64,000 nt of DNA from Paracoccus sp. MBLB3053 (GCF_031822435.1 NZ_JAVQLW010000003.1:372001-436000); one strand, 5' to 3'; counted from the first letter of the stretch, positions 1-8,585 are shown. Notes: generated by a model from the sequence alone, not told the origin. Numbers and translations: made by a program.

Positions 1-202
1 TGCTGAGCACGATCACGTCGCTTTCGGAGATGAGCCCGGCTAGATCGGCGGGCCAATGAACCCTATGGCCAAAATAGCTGTCCTGCGGCCCAGTTCGGTT
101 CAGGATCGACAGGTTCTGCGGTTGCAGGACGCCTTTTTCCAGAACTGCCCTGCCAAGCGCACTGCCCAGCCAACCGGTGCCCCCGACGATGCCGAGCCTC
201 AT
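1..202 (-). CDS. ProC-like NAD(P)-binding reductase, N-terminal part (cut by window edge)
   Basis: The reverse strand from 202 to the window start is open. It begins MRLGIVGGTGWLGSALGRAV, a Rossmann GxxGxxG-type nucleotide loop followed by a helix, as in pyrroline-5-carboxylate reductase (ProC) and related imine reductases. A later segment ending SESDVIVLS fits the second beta strand region. Its ATG overlaps the TGA of the upstream TetR gene (ATGA), so the two are probably co-transcribed and translationally coupled. A ProC-type reductase beside an N-methylproline-demethylase-like flavoenzyme suggests proline or N-methyl-imino-acid metabolism, which is inference. Only about 67 residues are visible, so the substrate cannot be assigned. 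Confidence 0.6.
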   Translation of the reverse strand, partial: MRLGIVGGTGWLGSALGRAVLEKGVLQPQNLSILNRTGPQDSYFGHRVHWPADLAGLISESDVIVLS

Positions 203-837
203 TTGCGAGCACCGCGCAGGCCGATCCGGGCCGTAAAACGCTCCATTTCATGGGGCGGCGGGCGCTGGCCGGTATAGATCTCGACATAGTGCGGGAAGCG
301 GCCCAGGCGCTCCTCGATCGGCTCGACCACGTTCATCGAGATATAGCCAACTTGCACCAGGTAGATCGTCCGGGCGCGCACATCCGCATCCTCGGGATCA
401 TGCCCCCAACTCTCCAGGAGGTGCCTGAGCGCATCCAGCCTTTCGGCATCGGCCTGCTGCAGGCGCTTGAGCACGTCCGGATCCTGCTGCGCCCAGGCCC
501 GCACCGCAAGTTCCAGCCGGGTGTCGAAATGGTCATCTGTAAGGAAGGTGCTGATCACGTTCAGCATCGCCTCGGTCTCGGTCGCGGCATAGTCGCGGGT
601 CGCGGCGACCAGCGGCGCGGTCGTGCTGTCCTCCCAGCGGTTCAGCAGCATGGCCAGCAATTGCCGGCGGTCCTTGAAGAACCAGTAGAAGCTGGTGCGC
701 GAGAGTTGCAGCGTATTGGCGAGCGGCATCACCTTGACGGCGTCGATGCCCTTTTCGACGAGGGCTGCATAGGCGGCATCAAGCCAAAGCTCGGGTGACC
801 CACGCGTGGCGCGGTCTTGGGAGATGTCCTGGGTCAT
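199..837 (-). CDS. TetR/AcrR-family transcriptional regulator
   Basis: This is a 212-residue protein with an N-terminal helix-turn-helix of TetR type: residues about 13-60 include VMPLANTLQLSRTSFYWFF, the usual recognition-helix signature ending in a Tyr/Phe pair. The C-terminal half is a helical ligand or dimer domain. I chose the ATG at 837; the in-frame ATG at 885 would add 16 residues that do not resemble the family. It is divergent from the N-demethylase flavoenzyme and overlaps the ProC-like gene by ATGA. It probably represses the divergent promoter region, which contains palindromic GTTCAT repeats. The ligand is unknown; an N-methylated proline derivative is a guess from context. Confidence 0.8.
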   Translation of the reverse strand: MTQDISQDRATRGSPELWLDAAYAALVEKGIDAVKVMPLANTLQLSRTSFYWFFKDRRQLLAMLLNRWEDSTTAPLVAATRDYAATETEAMLNVISTFLTDDHFDTRLELAVRAWAQQDPDVLKRLQQADAERLDALRHLLESWGHDPEDADVRARTIYLVQVGYISMNVVEPIEERLGRFPHYVEIYTGQRPPPHEMERFTARIGLRGARK

Positions 838-1157
838 GCCGAATCCATATCTTTCACGGGCCAGAAACGCGAAAATGCATTTCATTTATGCACATCGAAT
901 GTACAGTTTTTTGTCCTTGATCCAAGTAAAATTCGCCCTGCCCGTAAGGCAGCCCCCCGCCTGATGGATCTTCGAAATCACAGATCTTTTTTCATAAAGA
1001 TCTGAAGAAAAACCATAAACCATTATCTCCTCAGCCACATGAAACGGCCGCCCAATCGGTCAGCAATGTTCATTTATGAACTTTTTATTGACACATATGA
1101 ACATTGTTGCGAAATATCGCTGCCATCACGACGGCACCTTCCGGAAAGGCACTGGAC
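838..1157. promoter_or_regulatory. Divergent promoter region with GTTCAT inverted repeats
   Basis: This 320-bp AT-rich intergenic region lies between the TetR gene and the flavoenzyme. It holds a palindrome GTTCATTTATGAAC at 1068-1081. A larger inverted repeat pairs CAATGTTCAT at 1064-1073 with ATGAACATTG at 1097-1106. A -35-like TTGACA lies at 1088-1093 between the arms, with AAATAT at 1112-1117 as a weak -10. Operators flanking a -35 box suit TetR repression. Binding is inferred, not shown. Confidence 0.5.
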
Positions 1158-3194
1158 ATGTCGAACGACCCCCTCCTCCAGCCCTATCAGCTCAAGCACC
1201 TGACGCTGAAGAACCGCATCATGATCACCAGCCATGAGCCCGCCTATCCCGAGGACGGCATGCCGAAGGAGCGCTACCGCGCCTATCACGTCGAGCGTGC
1301 GAAGGCCGGCGTCGCCATGACCATGACCGCGGGCTCGGCCTCGGTCGCGCGCGACAGCCCGCCGGTTTTCAACAATATCCTCGCCTGGAAGGACGAGGTC
1401 GTCGGCCACATGAAGCAGCTTGCCGACGAATGCCACGACCATGGCTGCGCGGTCATGATCCAGCTGACCCATCTGGGCCGACGCACCCGCTGGGACAAGG
1501 CCGACTGGCTGCCCGTCGTCTCTCCGAGCCACGAGCGCGAGGCCTCGCACAAGGCCTTCCCGAAGAAGATGGAAGACTGGGACATCGCCCGGATCATCGA
1601 GGATTACGCCGATGCCGCCGAGCGCATGCAGGCCGCCGGCCTCGACGGGATCGAGATCCAGGCCTATGGCCACCTGATGGACCAGTTCTGGTCACCGCTG
1701 ACCAACGATCTCGACGGGCCCTATGGCGGCAGCCTCGACAACCGGCTGCGCTTCACCTTCGACGTGCTCGGCGAGATCCGCAAGCGCTGCGGCAACGAGT
1801 TCATCGTCGGCGTGCGCTATACCGGCGACGAGGAACTTCCGGGCGGGCTGACCAAGACCGACGGGATGGAGATCTCGCGCCGCCTCAAGGACAGCGGCAT
1901 GGTGGACTTCCTGAACGTGGTGAAGGGCCATATCGACACCGATGCCGGCCTGACCGACCTGATCCCGATCCAGGGCATGCGCAATGCGCCGCATCTGGAC
2001 TTCGCCGGCGAGATCCGCGCCGCGACGAATTTCCCGACCTTCCACGCGGCCAAGATCCCGGACATCGCGACCGCCCGCCACGCCATCGCCAGCGGCAAGC
2101 TCGACATGGTGGGCATGACCCGCGCCCACATGGCCGACCCGCACCTGGTGCGCAAGGTCATCGAGGGCCGCGAAGACGATATCCGCCCCTGCGTCGGCGC
2201 GAACTACTGCCTCGACCGGATCTACCAGGGCGGCATGGCGCTGTGCCTGCACAACCCCTCGACCGGGCGCGAGATCGAGCAGCCGCATCAGATCCCCAAG
2301 GCCGAGCGCAAGAAGCGCGTGACCATCGTCGGCGCGGGGCCAGCGGGCCTCGAGGCCGCCCGCGTCTCGGCCGAGCGCGGCCATGAGGTCACCGTCTTCG
2401 AGGCCGCCGACCAGCCCGGCGGCCAGATCCGCCTGACCGCCCTGCAGGAACGCCGCCGCGAGATGTCCTCGATCGTGGCCTGGCGCTTCGACCAATGCAT
2501 GAAGCTGGGGGTGAACTTCCGCTTCAACAGCTTCGCCGATGCCGATGACGTCACCGCGACCGCGCCCGACGAGGTCATCATCGCGACCGGGGGCCTGCCC
2601 CATACCGAGGTGCTGGCCCAGGGCAACGACCTGGTCGTTTCGACCTGGGACATCCTTTCGGGCGATGTGAAGCCGGGCCGCAACGTGCTGGTCTTCGACG
2701 ATGCCGGGGATCACGCGGGCCTGCAGGCCGCCGACCTGATCTCGCAAAGCGGCGCCGCGGTCGAGATCGTCACCCCGGACCGCAGCTTCGCGCCCGAGGT
2801 CATGGCGATGAACCTCGTGCCCTACATGCGCGCCCTGCAGCAGCGCGACACGACCTTCACCGTCACCTGGCGGCTGCTGGCGGTCACGCGCGAGGGCAAC
2901 CAGCTGCGTGCGGTGCTGGGCTCGGATTACGGCGCCTTCACCCGCGATCGGCTGGTCGACCAGGTCGTGGTGAACCACGGCACCCGGCCGATGGACGAGA
3001 TCTATTTCGACCTCAAGGCGCGCTCGACGAACCTCGGCGAGGTCGATTACGACGCGCTGGCCACCGGCGGCGCACAGGCGGTGGCGACCAATTCCGAGGG
3101 CAGCTTCCGCCTGTTCCGCATCGGCGACGCCGTCGCGGCCCGAAACACCCATGCCGCGATCTACGACGCGCTGCGGATCGCGCGCGGGTTGTGA
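1158..3194 (+). CDS. Old-yellow-enzyme/TMADH-family N-demethylase (N-methylproline demethylase-like)
   Basis: This 678-residue protein has an N-terminal FMN TIM barrel (about 1-370) like NADH:flavin oxidoreductases and trimethylamine dehydrogenase (TMADH). It is followed by an FAD/NAD(P) domain whose GxGxxG loop is VTIVGAGPAGLEAA. The iron-sulfur motif is C345-V-G-A-N-Y-C351, then C363. The second cluster cysteine of TMADH is alanine here, as I recall for the stachydrine/N-methylproline demethylase subfamily. Start ATG 1158 has GGAAAGG just upstream; the longer reading from TTG 1104 has no such site. The neighbouring TetR and ProC-like genes support an imino-acid betaine role. TMA or DMA dehydrogenase is less likely because tmm, tdm and dmm already cover that path. 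Confidence 0.7.
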   Translation: MSNDPLLQPYQLKHLTLKNRIMITSHEPAYPEDGMPKERYRAYHVERAKAGVAMTMTAGSASVARDSPPVFNNILAWKDEVVGHMKQLADECHDHGCAVMIQLTHLGRRTRWDKADWLPVVSPSHEREASHKAFPKKMEDWDIARIIEDYADAAERMQAAGLDGIEIQAYGHLMDQFWSPLTNDLDGPYGGSLDNRLRFTFDVLGEIRKRCGNEFIVGVRYTGDEELPGGLTKTDGMEISRRLKDSGMVDFLNVVKGHIDTDAGLTDLIPIQGMRNAPHLDFAGEIRAATNFPTFHAAKIPDIATARHAIASGKLDMVGMTRAHMADPHLVRKVIEGREDDIRPCVGANYCLDRIYQGGMALCLHNPSTGREIEQPHQIPKAERKKRVTIVGAGPAGLEAARVSAERGHEVTVFEAADQPGGQIRLTALQERRREMSSIVAWRFDQCMKLGVNFRFNSFADADDVTATAPDEVIIATGGLPHTEVLAQGNDLVVSTWDILSGDVKPGRNVLVFDDAGDHAGLQAADLISQSGAAVEIVTPDRSFAPEVMAMNLVPYMRALQQRDTTFTVTWRLLAVTREGNQLRAVLGSDYGAFTRDRLVDQVVVNHGTRPMDEIYFDLKARSTNLGEVDYDALATGGAQAVATNSEGSFRLFRIGDAVAARNTHAAIYDALRIARGL

Positions 3195-3504
3195 AAACGA
3201 CCCCGCAGGAAGGCCAAGGCGGCCGGTGCCTGACGGGCAACATCGAAGCAATGGGGGGCCAGAGATCGCCCCCCGGTCGAACCTGCCTGGGGCATCCCTG
3301 TACCGACGCAGTTGGCGCGCACTTATCCGCGCGCCAAGATGCGACGGTCATGCAAGGCAGCAACGCTTGCGAAAGGCGCAGCGAACCGTTTCGTCGCGCG
3401 TCAATTCGTCACCCAAATGTCACACGAGAGCCGCGAGAATGTTGCATTATCTGGCTAGGTGCGAGCCATCGGGACTGATGGCCCACCTATCCAACGAGGG
3501 ATTC
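3195..3504. promoter_or_regulatory. Intergenic region with hairpin and candidate Pho box
   Basis: No gene is seen in this 310-bp gap. A hairpin with six-base arms (GGGGGG 3253-3258, CCCCCC 3269-3274) lies 59 bp after the flavoenzyme stop; it lacks a T-run. Nearer the phosphatase, TTCGTCAC (3405-3412) and AATGTCAC (3416-3423) are direct half-sites 11 bp apart. This is the geometry of a PhoB box (consensus CTGTCAT-N4-CTGTCAC). Phosphate control of the downstream alkaline phosphatase is the natural reading, but the match is imperfect. Confidence 0.45.
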
Positions 3505-5277
3505 ATGCGTACACTCCTTGGTGCCCTTGCGGCGAGCAGCATGCTGACGGGCGCCGTCAGCGCCGCGGAAATCTACCCCATTGATCGTGCAACGATCCTT
3601 GCCGGCTCGCCTTTCGACTTCAAGGTCGAGCTTGACGGGGTGCATGGCGAAGCTGACATCGCGATCAGTGTCAACGGCAAGCCCTATGCCGAAACCTTTG
3701 GCAAATCGGCAGACTACGTCGCCGAGGAAAAGGACAAAGAGGGCGCGACGCTTGGCTCGGCCCTGATCCTGCGCGATCTGGCCCTGGCCGAGCCGGGCAC
3801 CTACGAAATCGAGGTCAAGGCGGGTGAAGACAGCAAGACCGTCACCTGGGAAGTCTACGGCACGGAAGCTGCACCCAAGGCCAAGAACGTGATCTTCATC
3901 GTCGGCGACGGGCTATCGGTCGCCCACCGCACCGCCGCCCGGATCATGTCCAAGGGCATGAGCGGCGGCAAGGCAAATGGCCGCCTCGCGATGGACGATC
4001 TGGACCACATGGCCTTCATCGGCACCTCGTCCACCCATTCTATCGCGACGGACTCGGCCAACACGATGTCCGCCTACATGACAGGTCACAAGAGCCGGGT
4101 GAACGCGCTTGGCGTCTACGCAGATCGGACCCCTGACAGCCAGGACGATCCCAAAGTCGAAACCCTGGCCGAGGCCCTGCGCCGCACGACGACCAAGTCG
4201 GTCGGCATCGTGACCAATTCGGAAGTGGAAGACGCGACTCCCGCCGCGATCGTCGCGCATACCCGTCTGCGTGGCGACAAGGCCGATATCGTAGGCATGA
4301 TGCTTGAAGTTCAGCCAGAGGTCATCCTGGGCGGTGGCTCGGCCTATTTCCTGAAATCCGATGTGCCAGGCTCGAAGCGCAAGGACGATCAGGACTATGT
4401 CGCGGCCTTCCGCGAAGCGGGCTATGCCCTGGCAACGAACCGCGAAGAACTGAACACCGCTGCCGGGACCAATAGCGGCAAGATCCTTGGCCTGTTCCAC
4501 ACGGGCAACATGGATACCTGGCTTGATCGCAATCAGCTCAAGAAGGGCTCGGTCGAGAAATTCCCCGATCAACCGGGTCTGGTCGAAATGACCGAAGTGG
4601 CATTGGGTGAATTGTCCAAGAACCCCGAGGGCTTCTTCCTGATGATCGAGGGCGCCAATATCGACAAGATGGCCCATCCGCTGGACTGGGATCGTTCGGT
4701 GACCGAGACCATCGAGTTGGATCAGGTCGCGGCCCTGGCCCGCGAATTCGCAGCGAAAAACCCTGACACCATGGTCGTGGTCACCGGCGATCACACGCAT
4801 GGAGTCTCGGTCATTGGCACGATCGATGACGAAAAGCCGGGCAACGACATGCGCGAGAAGGTCGGCGTCTATGACGATGCGGGCTTCCCGAACTATGCGG
4901 ACGAGAACGGCGACGGCTTCCCCGACACGATCGATGTCAGCAAGCGCCTGGCAATCTTCTCGAGCAACTTCCCCGATTACTACGAAACTTGGCGTCCGAA
5001 AATGGACGGACCGTTCGAACCGGCACTGAAGACCGAAGACGGCAGCTATGTCGCGAACGAGGCCTACAAGGATGTGCCCGGTGCCGTCCTTCGCGTCGGC
5101 AACCTGCCGAAAGATGCCGATACCGGCGTGCATTCGGTCGACGATATCGTCCTGCAGGCCAGTGGCCCGGGTGCGGAAGGGTTCAAGGGCTACATGGAAC
5201 AGTCCGACGTCTACAAGGTCCTGGCTGACGCCTTCGCGCTTGGCGCGGCACAAAACCGTGACACGGCGCAGAAGTAA
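3505..5277 (+). CDS. Exported alkaline phosphatase
   Basis: This 590-residue enzyme of the PhoA superfamily should release phosphate from monoesters in the periplasm. It starts with a Sec signal peptide (MRTLLGALAASSML, cleavage near VSA-AE). About 100 residues of Ig-like beta-rich sequence come before the catalytic domain. The domain opens with VIFIVGDGLS (metal-binding D135) and carries the nucleophile in TDSAN (S184). Later metal motifs are EGANIDKMAH and TGDHTHG. ATG 3505 was chosen because of the signal peptide and the upstream GAGGG. It sits alone behind a possible Pho box and ends before a terminator. The next operon looks metal-related, which may matter because such enzymes need zinc; this is inference. 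Confidence 0.85.
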   Translation: MRTLLGALAASSMLTGAVSAAEIYPIDRATILAGSPFDFKVELDGVHGEADIAISVNGKPYAETFGKSADYVAEEKDKEGATLGSALILRDLALAEPGTYEIEVKAGEDSKTVTWEVYGTEAAPKAKNVIFIVGDGLSVAHRTAARIMSKGMSGGKANGRLAMDDLDHMAFIGTSSTHSIATDSANTMSAYMTGHKSRVNALGVYADRTPDSQDDPKVETLAEALRRTTTKSVGIVTNSEVEDATPAAIVAHTRLRGDKADIVGMMLEVQPEVILGGGSAYFLKSDVPGSKRKDDQDYVAAFREAGYALATNREELNTAAGTNSGKILGLFHTGNMDTWLDRNQLKKGSVEKFPDQPGLVEMTEVALGELSKNPEGFFLMIEGANIDKMAHPLDWDRSVTETIELDQVAALAREFAAKNPDTMVVVTGDHTHGVSVIGTIDDEKPGNDMREKVGVYDDAGFPNYADENGDGFPDTIDVSKRLAIFSSNFPDYYETWRPKMDGPFEPALKTEDGSYVANEAYKDVPGAVLRVGNLPKDADTGVHSVDDIVLQASGPGAEGFKGYMEQSDVYKVLADAFALGAAQNRDTAQK

Positions 5278-5287
5278 GTTGTAATAT

Positions 5288-5324
5288 GGAGCTGCCCGCA
5301 GTCATTTCGGGCAGCTCCGATTTT
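5288..5324 (+). terminator. Rho-independent terminator after alkaline phosphatase
   Basis: An 11-bp perfect stem (GGAGCTGCCCG 5288-5298, CGGGCAGCTCC 5308-5318) has a nine-base loop and is followed by GATTTTC. It lies 10 bp after the phosphatase stop and just before the next ATG at 5341. Confidence 0.8.
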
Positions 5325-5340
5325 CTGGCAAGGGAAGTCG

Positions 5341-5799
5341 ATGATGAGACCGCTTTCGCGCAGGACCTGTTTGACCGGCCTGACCGGCGGGCTCGCCTTG
5401 TCCATATTTCGCCCTGTCGCTGCGACGGCTTCCTCCTCGCTGAGCTTTGATGAATTCTATTCCTCGTTCAGCCCACTGGGCCTGGAGTTTTCGGACAAAA
5501 TCAAGACTCTCACCGGCGAGCCTGTCGCCATCAAGGGCTTCATGGCTCCGCCTCTCAAGGCCGAGGCGCAATTCTTCGTGCTGACACAGATCCCCATGGC
5601 GCTTTGCCCGTTCTGCTCAACTGATGCGGATTGGCCCGAAAACATCCTTGTCGTCTATCTGGGTCGCAAACAAACCTTCACCCGCCCGAACCAGCTGATC
5701 GAGGCCCGAGGCATGCTTGAACGCGGCTCGTGGACCGATCCCGATACCGGCTTCGTCAGCCAGTTACGGCTGCGAGAAGCGCGTTACGATCTGGCCTAG
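5341..5799 (+). CDS. Exported small protein with CxxC motif, possible DUF3299-type
   Basis: This 152-residue protein has an N-terminal SRRTCLTGLTGGLAL, which looks like a twin-arginine or Sec signal, followed by an Ala-rich cleavage region near PVAATAS. The mature part contains ALCPFCSTDADWP, a CPFC pair that could bind metal or be redox active, and a beta-rich tail. The overall layout (a G-F-M-x-P-P segment, then CxxC, then a short beta domain) resembles DUF3299 proteins found with zinc ABC systems such as Vibrio Zrg; this family call is from memory and uncertain. It lies 18 bp upstream of the ABC ATPase and is probably the first gene of a three-gene operon. The function is unknown. Confidence 0.6.
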   Translation: MMRPLSRRTCLTGLTGGLALSIFRPVAATASSSLSFDEFYSSFSPLGLEFSDKIKTLTGEPVAIKGFMAPPLKAEAQFFVLTQIPMALCPFCSTDADWPENILVVYLGRKQTFTRPNQLIEARGMLERGSWTDPDTGFVSQLRLREARYDLA

Positions 5800-5817
5800 A
5801 GCCCCGACGGAATCCAC

Positions 5818-6504
5818 ATGCCTGACCTTTGCATTTCAGGCGTCGAGATGCGCTTTAGCGGCCTCGACGGCCCCGCCCTTGATATACCTGCCTTGTCGAT
5901 CCCGGCCGGATCGATGCTTGCGGTTACGGGCCCGTCAGGTTCGGGAAAGACGACTTTCGTCAATCTCATCACCGGGCTCGAAAAACCCAGCACCGGTCAA
6001 ATCCGCTGGGGCGAGACAGACATTGCGGCACTGCGTGAAGGTGCCCGCGATCGCTGGCGCGGCCGGAATGTCGGGATGGTGATGCAAGAATTCCATCTGT
6101 TTCCTGGGCTTTCCGCGCTGGACAACATCCTGCTTCCAGCGCGGCTGGCCCGCGTCGTGGATGGCGGTCTGACCGCACGCGCACATGGGTTGCTTGCACG
6201 GGTAGGCTTGCCCCGTCCCGACCAGAAGGTGGACACCATGTCGCGCGGCGAGATGCAGCGTGTCGCCGTCGCCCGCGCAGTGCTGCGCGAACCCGGCATC
6301 ATCGTCGCCGACGAGCCGACCGCCAGCCTTGACGCCGAGAACGGTGTGGCGATTGCCGATCTTCTGATCGAATTGGCGTCTGCCCAAGGAGCGACGCTGA
6401 TTGCCGTCTCACATGACCCGACCCTGATCGGCCGCCTGCCACGGCGACTTTCCCTGGCCAGAGGAACGATCGTCGCTCAGACCGAGATGGGGGCAAGCAA
6501 CTGA
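5818..6504 (+). CDS. ABC transporter ATP-binding protein (LolD/MacB type)
   Basis: This 228-residue ATPase has Walker A GPSGSGKTT at residues 38-46, a Q-loop near MQEFHLF, signature MSRGEMQRVAVARA and Walker B IIVADEPT. The signature has S-R-G-E rather than the common S-G-G-Q. It belongs to the LolD/FtsE/MacB branch, which pairs with FtsX-like permeases, and the next gene is one. Its stop overlaps the permease ATG (TGATG). Such systems usually do mechanical work on envelope substrates instead of classic import. The operon's CxxC and His-rich partners hint at metal handling, but the substrate is not shown. Confidence 0.85.
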   Translation: MPDLCISGVEMRFSGLDGPALDIPALSIPAGSMLAVTGPSGSGKTTFVNLITGLEKPSTGQIRWGETDIAALREGARDRWRGRNVGMVMQEFHLFPGLSALDNILLPARLARVVDGGLTARAHGLLARVGLPRPDQKVDTMSRGEMQRVAVARAVLREPGIIVADEPTASLDAENGVAIADLLIELASAQGATLIAVSHDPTLIGRLPRRLSLARGTIVAQTEMGASN

Positions 6505-7820
6505 TGCTGCGTTTCATGATCGTCGATCTCAGGCGCAACTGGGGCGGAGCGATGGTGATGCTGCTTCTGGTGGCGCTTGCTGTCGCGCTTGGCATCGGTA
6601 TCAATCTCCAAGAACGCGCCCTGCGGTTGGGCAGCGCTCGTGCGGCTGAGAAATTCGATCTGGTTATTGGAGCCCCAGGCAGCGAGACGCAACTGGTGCT
6701 GTCGACCGTCTTTTTGCAAATTTCAGCGCTACCGCTGGTCAGCGGCGATGTTCTGGCTGAACTGCAGAACGATCCACGTGTCGCCTGGGCTGCGCCGGTC
6801 GGCTTTGGTGACTTCCATGAAGGGCATCCCGTCGTCGGCACGACCACGCGACTGATCAAGGAAACCTCGCAGGGGCTTGCCGAGGGCAGGCTTTTCGCGC
6901 GCGAGGGTGAGGCCGTCATCGGTGCGCAGGTGGCTCTGGATCTGGGCGCAAGCATTACCCCTTCGCATGGACAGATCGATCAGGGTGGCCATGACCATGA
7001 TGGCGTCCGATACACTGTGTCTGGACGCTTGAAACCTACGGGCACCGCATGGGATCGCGCCATTCTGGTGCCGATACGGTCGGTCTGGAATGTCCATGGC
7101 ATGAGCATCGTCCAGCATGCGGACCACGCGCACGAAAATGACCACGACCACCACCACGAGCATGAGCATGAGCATGAGCATGAGCATGAGCATGAGCATG
7201 AGCATGAGCATGAGCATGAGCATGAGCATGCTGCCTTTGACGGAGACACCCCGCTGGACGAGAATTTTCGCGCCGCCGGCACTCCCGAACTGCCCGCGAT
7301 TCTTGTCAAGCCCGCCACCATCTCCGATGCCTACAAGCTGCGACAGGCCTATCGTGGCGGCCCCGGCACATTGGCCGTGTTTCCCGCCGAGGTGTTGACG
7401 GGCATCTATGCCCTACTCGGGGATGCCCGGCAGGTGCTGTCAGCTGTTGCAATAGGAGTCCAGCTGCTGGTCGCGGTCGCGCTCGTTCTGGTGACCGTGA
7501 TCCATATCGGCCAACGTCGCGCACAGATCGCAGCCCTGCGTGCCTTCGGTGCGCCTCGTGGCGCGGTGTTTGCACTGGTCTGGGGCGAGTTGGTGATTGT
7601 TCTCTTCGCGGGCATCCTCCTGGGGTTTGCCGTCGGGTGGCTCGGCGCACAGCAGATGTCGACGTTGGTTTCCGCTCGTCAGGGCTTTGCCCTGCCCCTT
7701 GAATGGACCCGGACCGAGGCTCTGAGCCTTGCGACGCTGCTTGCTGTTTCGGCGGCCCTTGCCGCATTGCCTGCGTTGATGGCCTATCGCCAACCTGCGG
7801 TCTCGCGCCTGGAGGGCTGA
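6504..7820 (+). CDS. FtsX/MacB-type ABC permease with His/Glu-rich loop
   Basis: This 438-residue membrane protein has one N-terminal transmembrane helix (about 12-32), a large extracytoplasmic domain and three C-terminal helices (about 315-430). That is the FtsX/MacB topology. The extracytoplasmic loop contains a His/Asp/Glu-rich stretch at about residues 200-242, ending in 12 consecutive Glu-His pairs (residues 219-242). Such tracts bind Zn2+, Ni2+ or Cu2+ in other proteins. It is translationally coupled to the ATPase. The Zrg-type zinc system of Vibrio has a similar ATPase-permease-accessory set, but a metal role here is inference. It is not a ZnuB-type permease. Confidence 0.8.
   Translation: MLRFMIVDLRRNWGGAMVMLLLVALAVALGIGINLQERALRLGSARAAEKFDLVIGAPGSETQLVLSTVFLQISALPLVSGDVLAELQNDPRVAWAAPVGFGDFHEGHPVVGTTTRLIKETSQGLAEGRLFAREGEAVIGAQVALDLGASITPSHGQIDQGGHDHDGVRYTVSGRLKPTGTAWDRAILVPIRSVWNVHGMSIVQHADHAHENDHDHHHEHEHEHEHEHEHEHEHEHEHEHEHAAFDGDTPLDENFRAAGTPELPAILVKPATISDAYKLRQAYRGGPGTLAVFPAEVLTGIYALLGDARQVLSAVAIGVQLLVAVALVLVTVIHIGQRRAQIAALRAFGAPRGAVFALVWGELVIVLFAGILLGFAVGWLGAQQMSTLVSARQGFALPLEWTRTEALSLATLLAVSAALAALPALMAYRQPAVSRLEG
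7158..7229 (+). repeat. (GAGCAT)12 hexanucleotide tandem repeat inside the permease gene
   Basis: Twelve perfect copies of GAGCAT encode (Glu-His)12. Because the unit is two codons, slippage would change the number of metal-binding pairs without breaking the frame. Confidence 0.97.
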
Positions 7821-7991
7821 AGAAAGCCGGGGGCAAGATCCGTTCCGCTCGATCTCGGGTTACCCGGCTTGCAGGCAGGGCTGGAACAAACCCAGCCCGC
7901 CGTCTGTCACGAGCCCTTGCCATGATACTGAGCGCGATGACCGTTGACAGACTCGGGAAGGTCGGCCCGGGCGCCTTTGACAGCCGGATTT

Positions 7992-8468
7992 CTATTGCCA
8001 GAACCCGCGATGCCCATCGGCGACCTCGTCCTCGATCTCAGCATAGGGACCGCGAGTTTCTACGGTGCGCTGGCCTGCGGCGAAAACGGTCTCGCAGGGA
8101 AGATCCAGCGTGAGGTTTTCGGGATTGTCGCCGGTCAGCACGGCAAGGCGCTTCTCGGTCATGCCATAGACCACCGTGCCGATCCCCGCCCAATAGCAGG
8201 CCCCCGCGCACATGCAGCAGGGCTCGACCGAGGTATATAGCGTGCATGCTGCAAGAAACTCGGGGCTGTATTCCCGACTCGCCCGACGGGCGACGTTCAG
8301 CTCTGCATGGCCGACACCCTTGTCATCCTGGTAGCTGTTTCCGCTACGGATCAGGATCTCGCCATTCGGGCTGACCAATGTGGCGCCAAAGGGATGATTG
8401 CCCACATCGCGGCTTTCCTTCGCAAGCCTGATCGTCTCGCGCAGATGCTTCAGATCAATGTCCTTCAT
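7992..8468 (-). CDS. Cytidine-deaminase-fold nucleobase/nucleoside deaminase
   Basis: This 158-residue enzyme carries the zinc motif of the cytidine/guanine deaminase superfamily: H54-A-E56 (GHAELN) and P-C84-C-M-C87. H54, C84 and C87 would hold zinc and E56 would shuttle the proton. Its length and C-terminal EVADGHRGFW fit the guanine-deaminase/TadA-like nucleoside deaminase group. It lacks features that would mark it as tRNA-specific TadA, so a free base or nucleoside is the likelier substrate. It is divergent from a LysR regulator, which probably controls it. The exact substrate cannot be told from sequence. Confidence 0.8.
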   Translation of the reverse strand: MKDIDLKHLRETIRLAKESRDVGNHPFGATLVSPNGEILIRSGNSYQDDKGVGHAELNVARRASREYSPEFLAACTLYTSVEPCCMCAGACYWAGIGTVVYGMTEKRLAVLTGDNPENLTLDLPCETVFAAGQRTVETRGPYAEIEDEVADGHRGFWQ

Positions 8469-8537
8469 GTCGGGCTCCTCTGGTGACTGAACATCTGGTT
8501 CACCACATGGACGGTGATTGAAATACTGGAATTAATC

Positions 8538-8550
8538 GCGCATCGTGCGC
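8538..8550. promoter_or_regulatory. Palindrome in deaminase/LysR divergent promoter
   Basis: GCGCA-TCG-TGCGC is a perfect inverted repeat in the 117-bp gap between the two divergent genes. It is a candidate operator for the LysR protein, but it does not show the T-N11-A core. Confidence 0.3.
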
Positions 8551-8585
8551 CAATCATTAGCGCGCCAGCATGAATCCCGAGCCAA

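Noticed and set aside
1692..3251. Long open frame on the minus strand (519 codons) opposite the flavoenzyme gene
   Set aside because: It is antisense to a well-supported enzyme, its residues are typical of GC-rich reverse-frame translation, and it shows no domain.
3913..5253. Long minus-strand frame (446 codons) opposite the alkaline phosphatase
   Set aside because: It is a shadow of the phosphatase gene; no ribosome site and no family motif.
7158..7229. Tandem repeat considered as CRISPR-like or intergenic satellite
   Set aside because: The unit is six bases with no spacers, and it lies inside a coding frame as Glu-His pairs.
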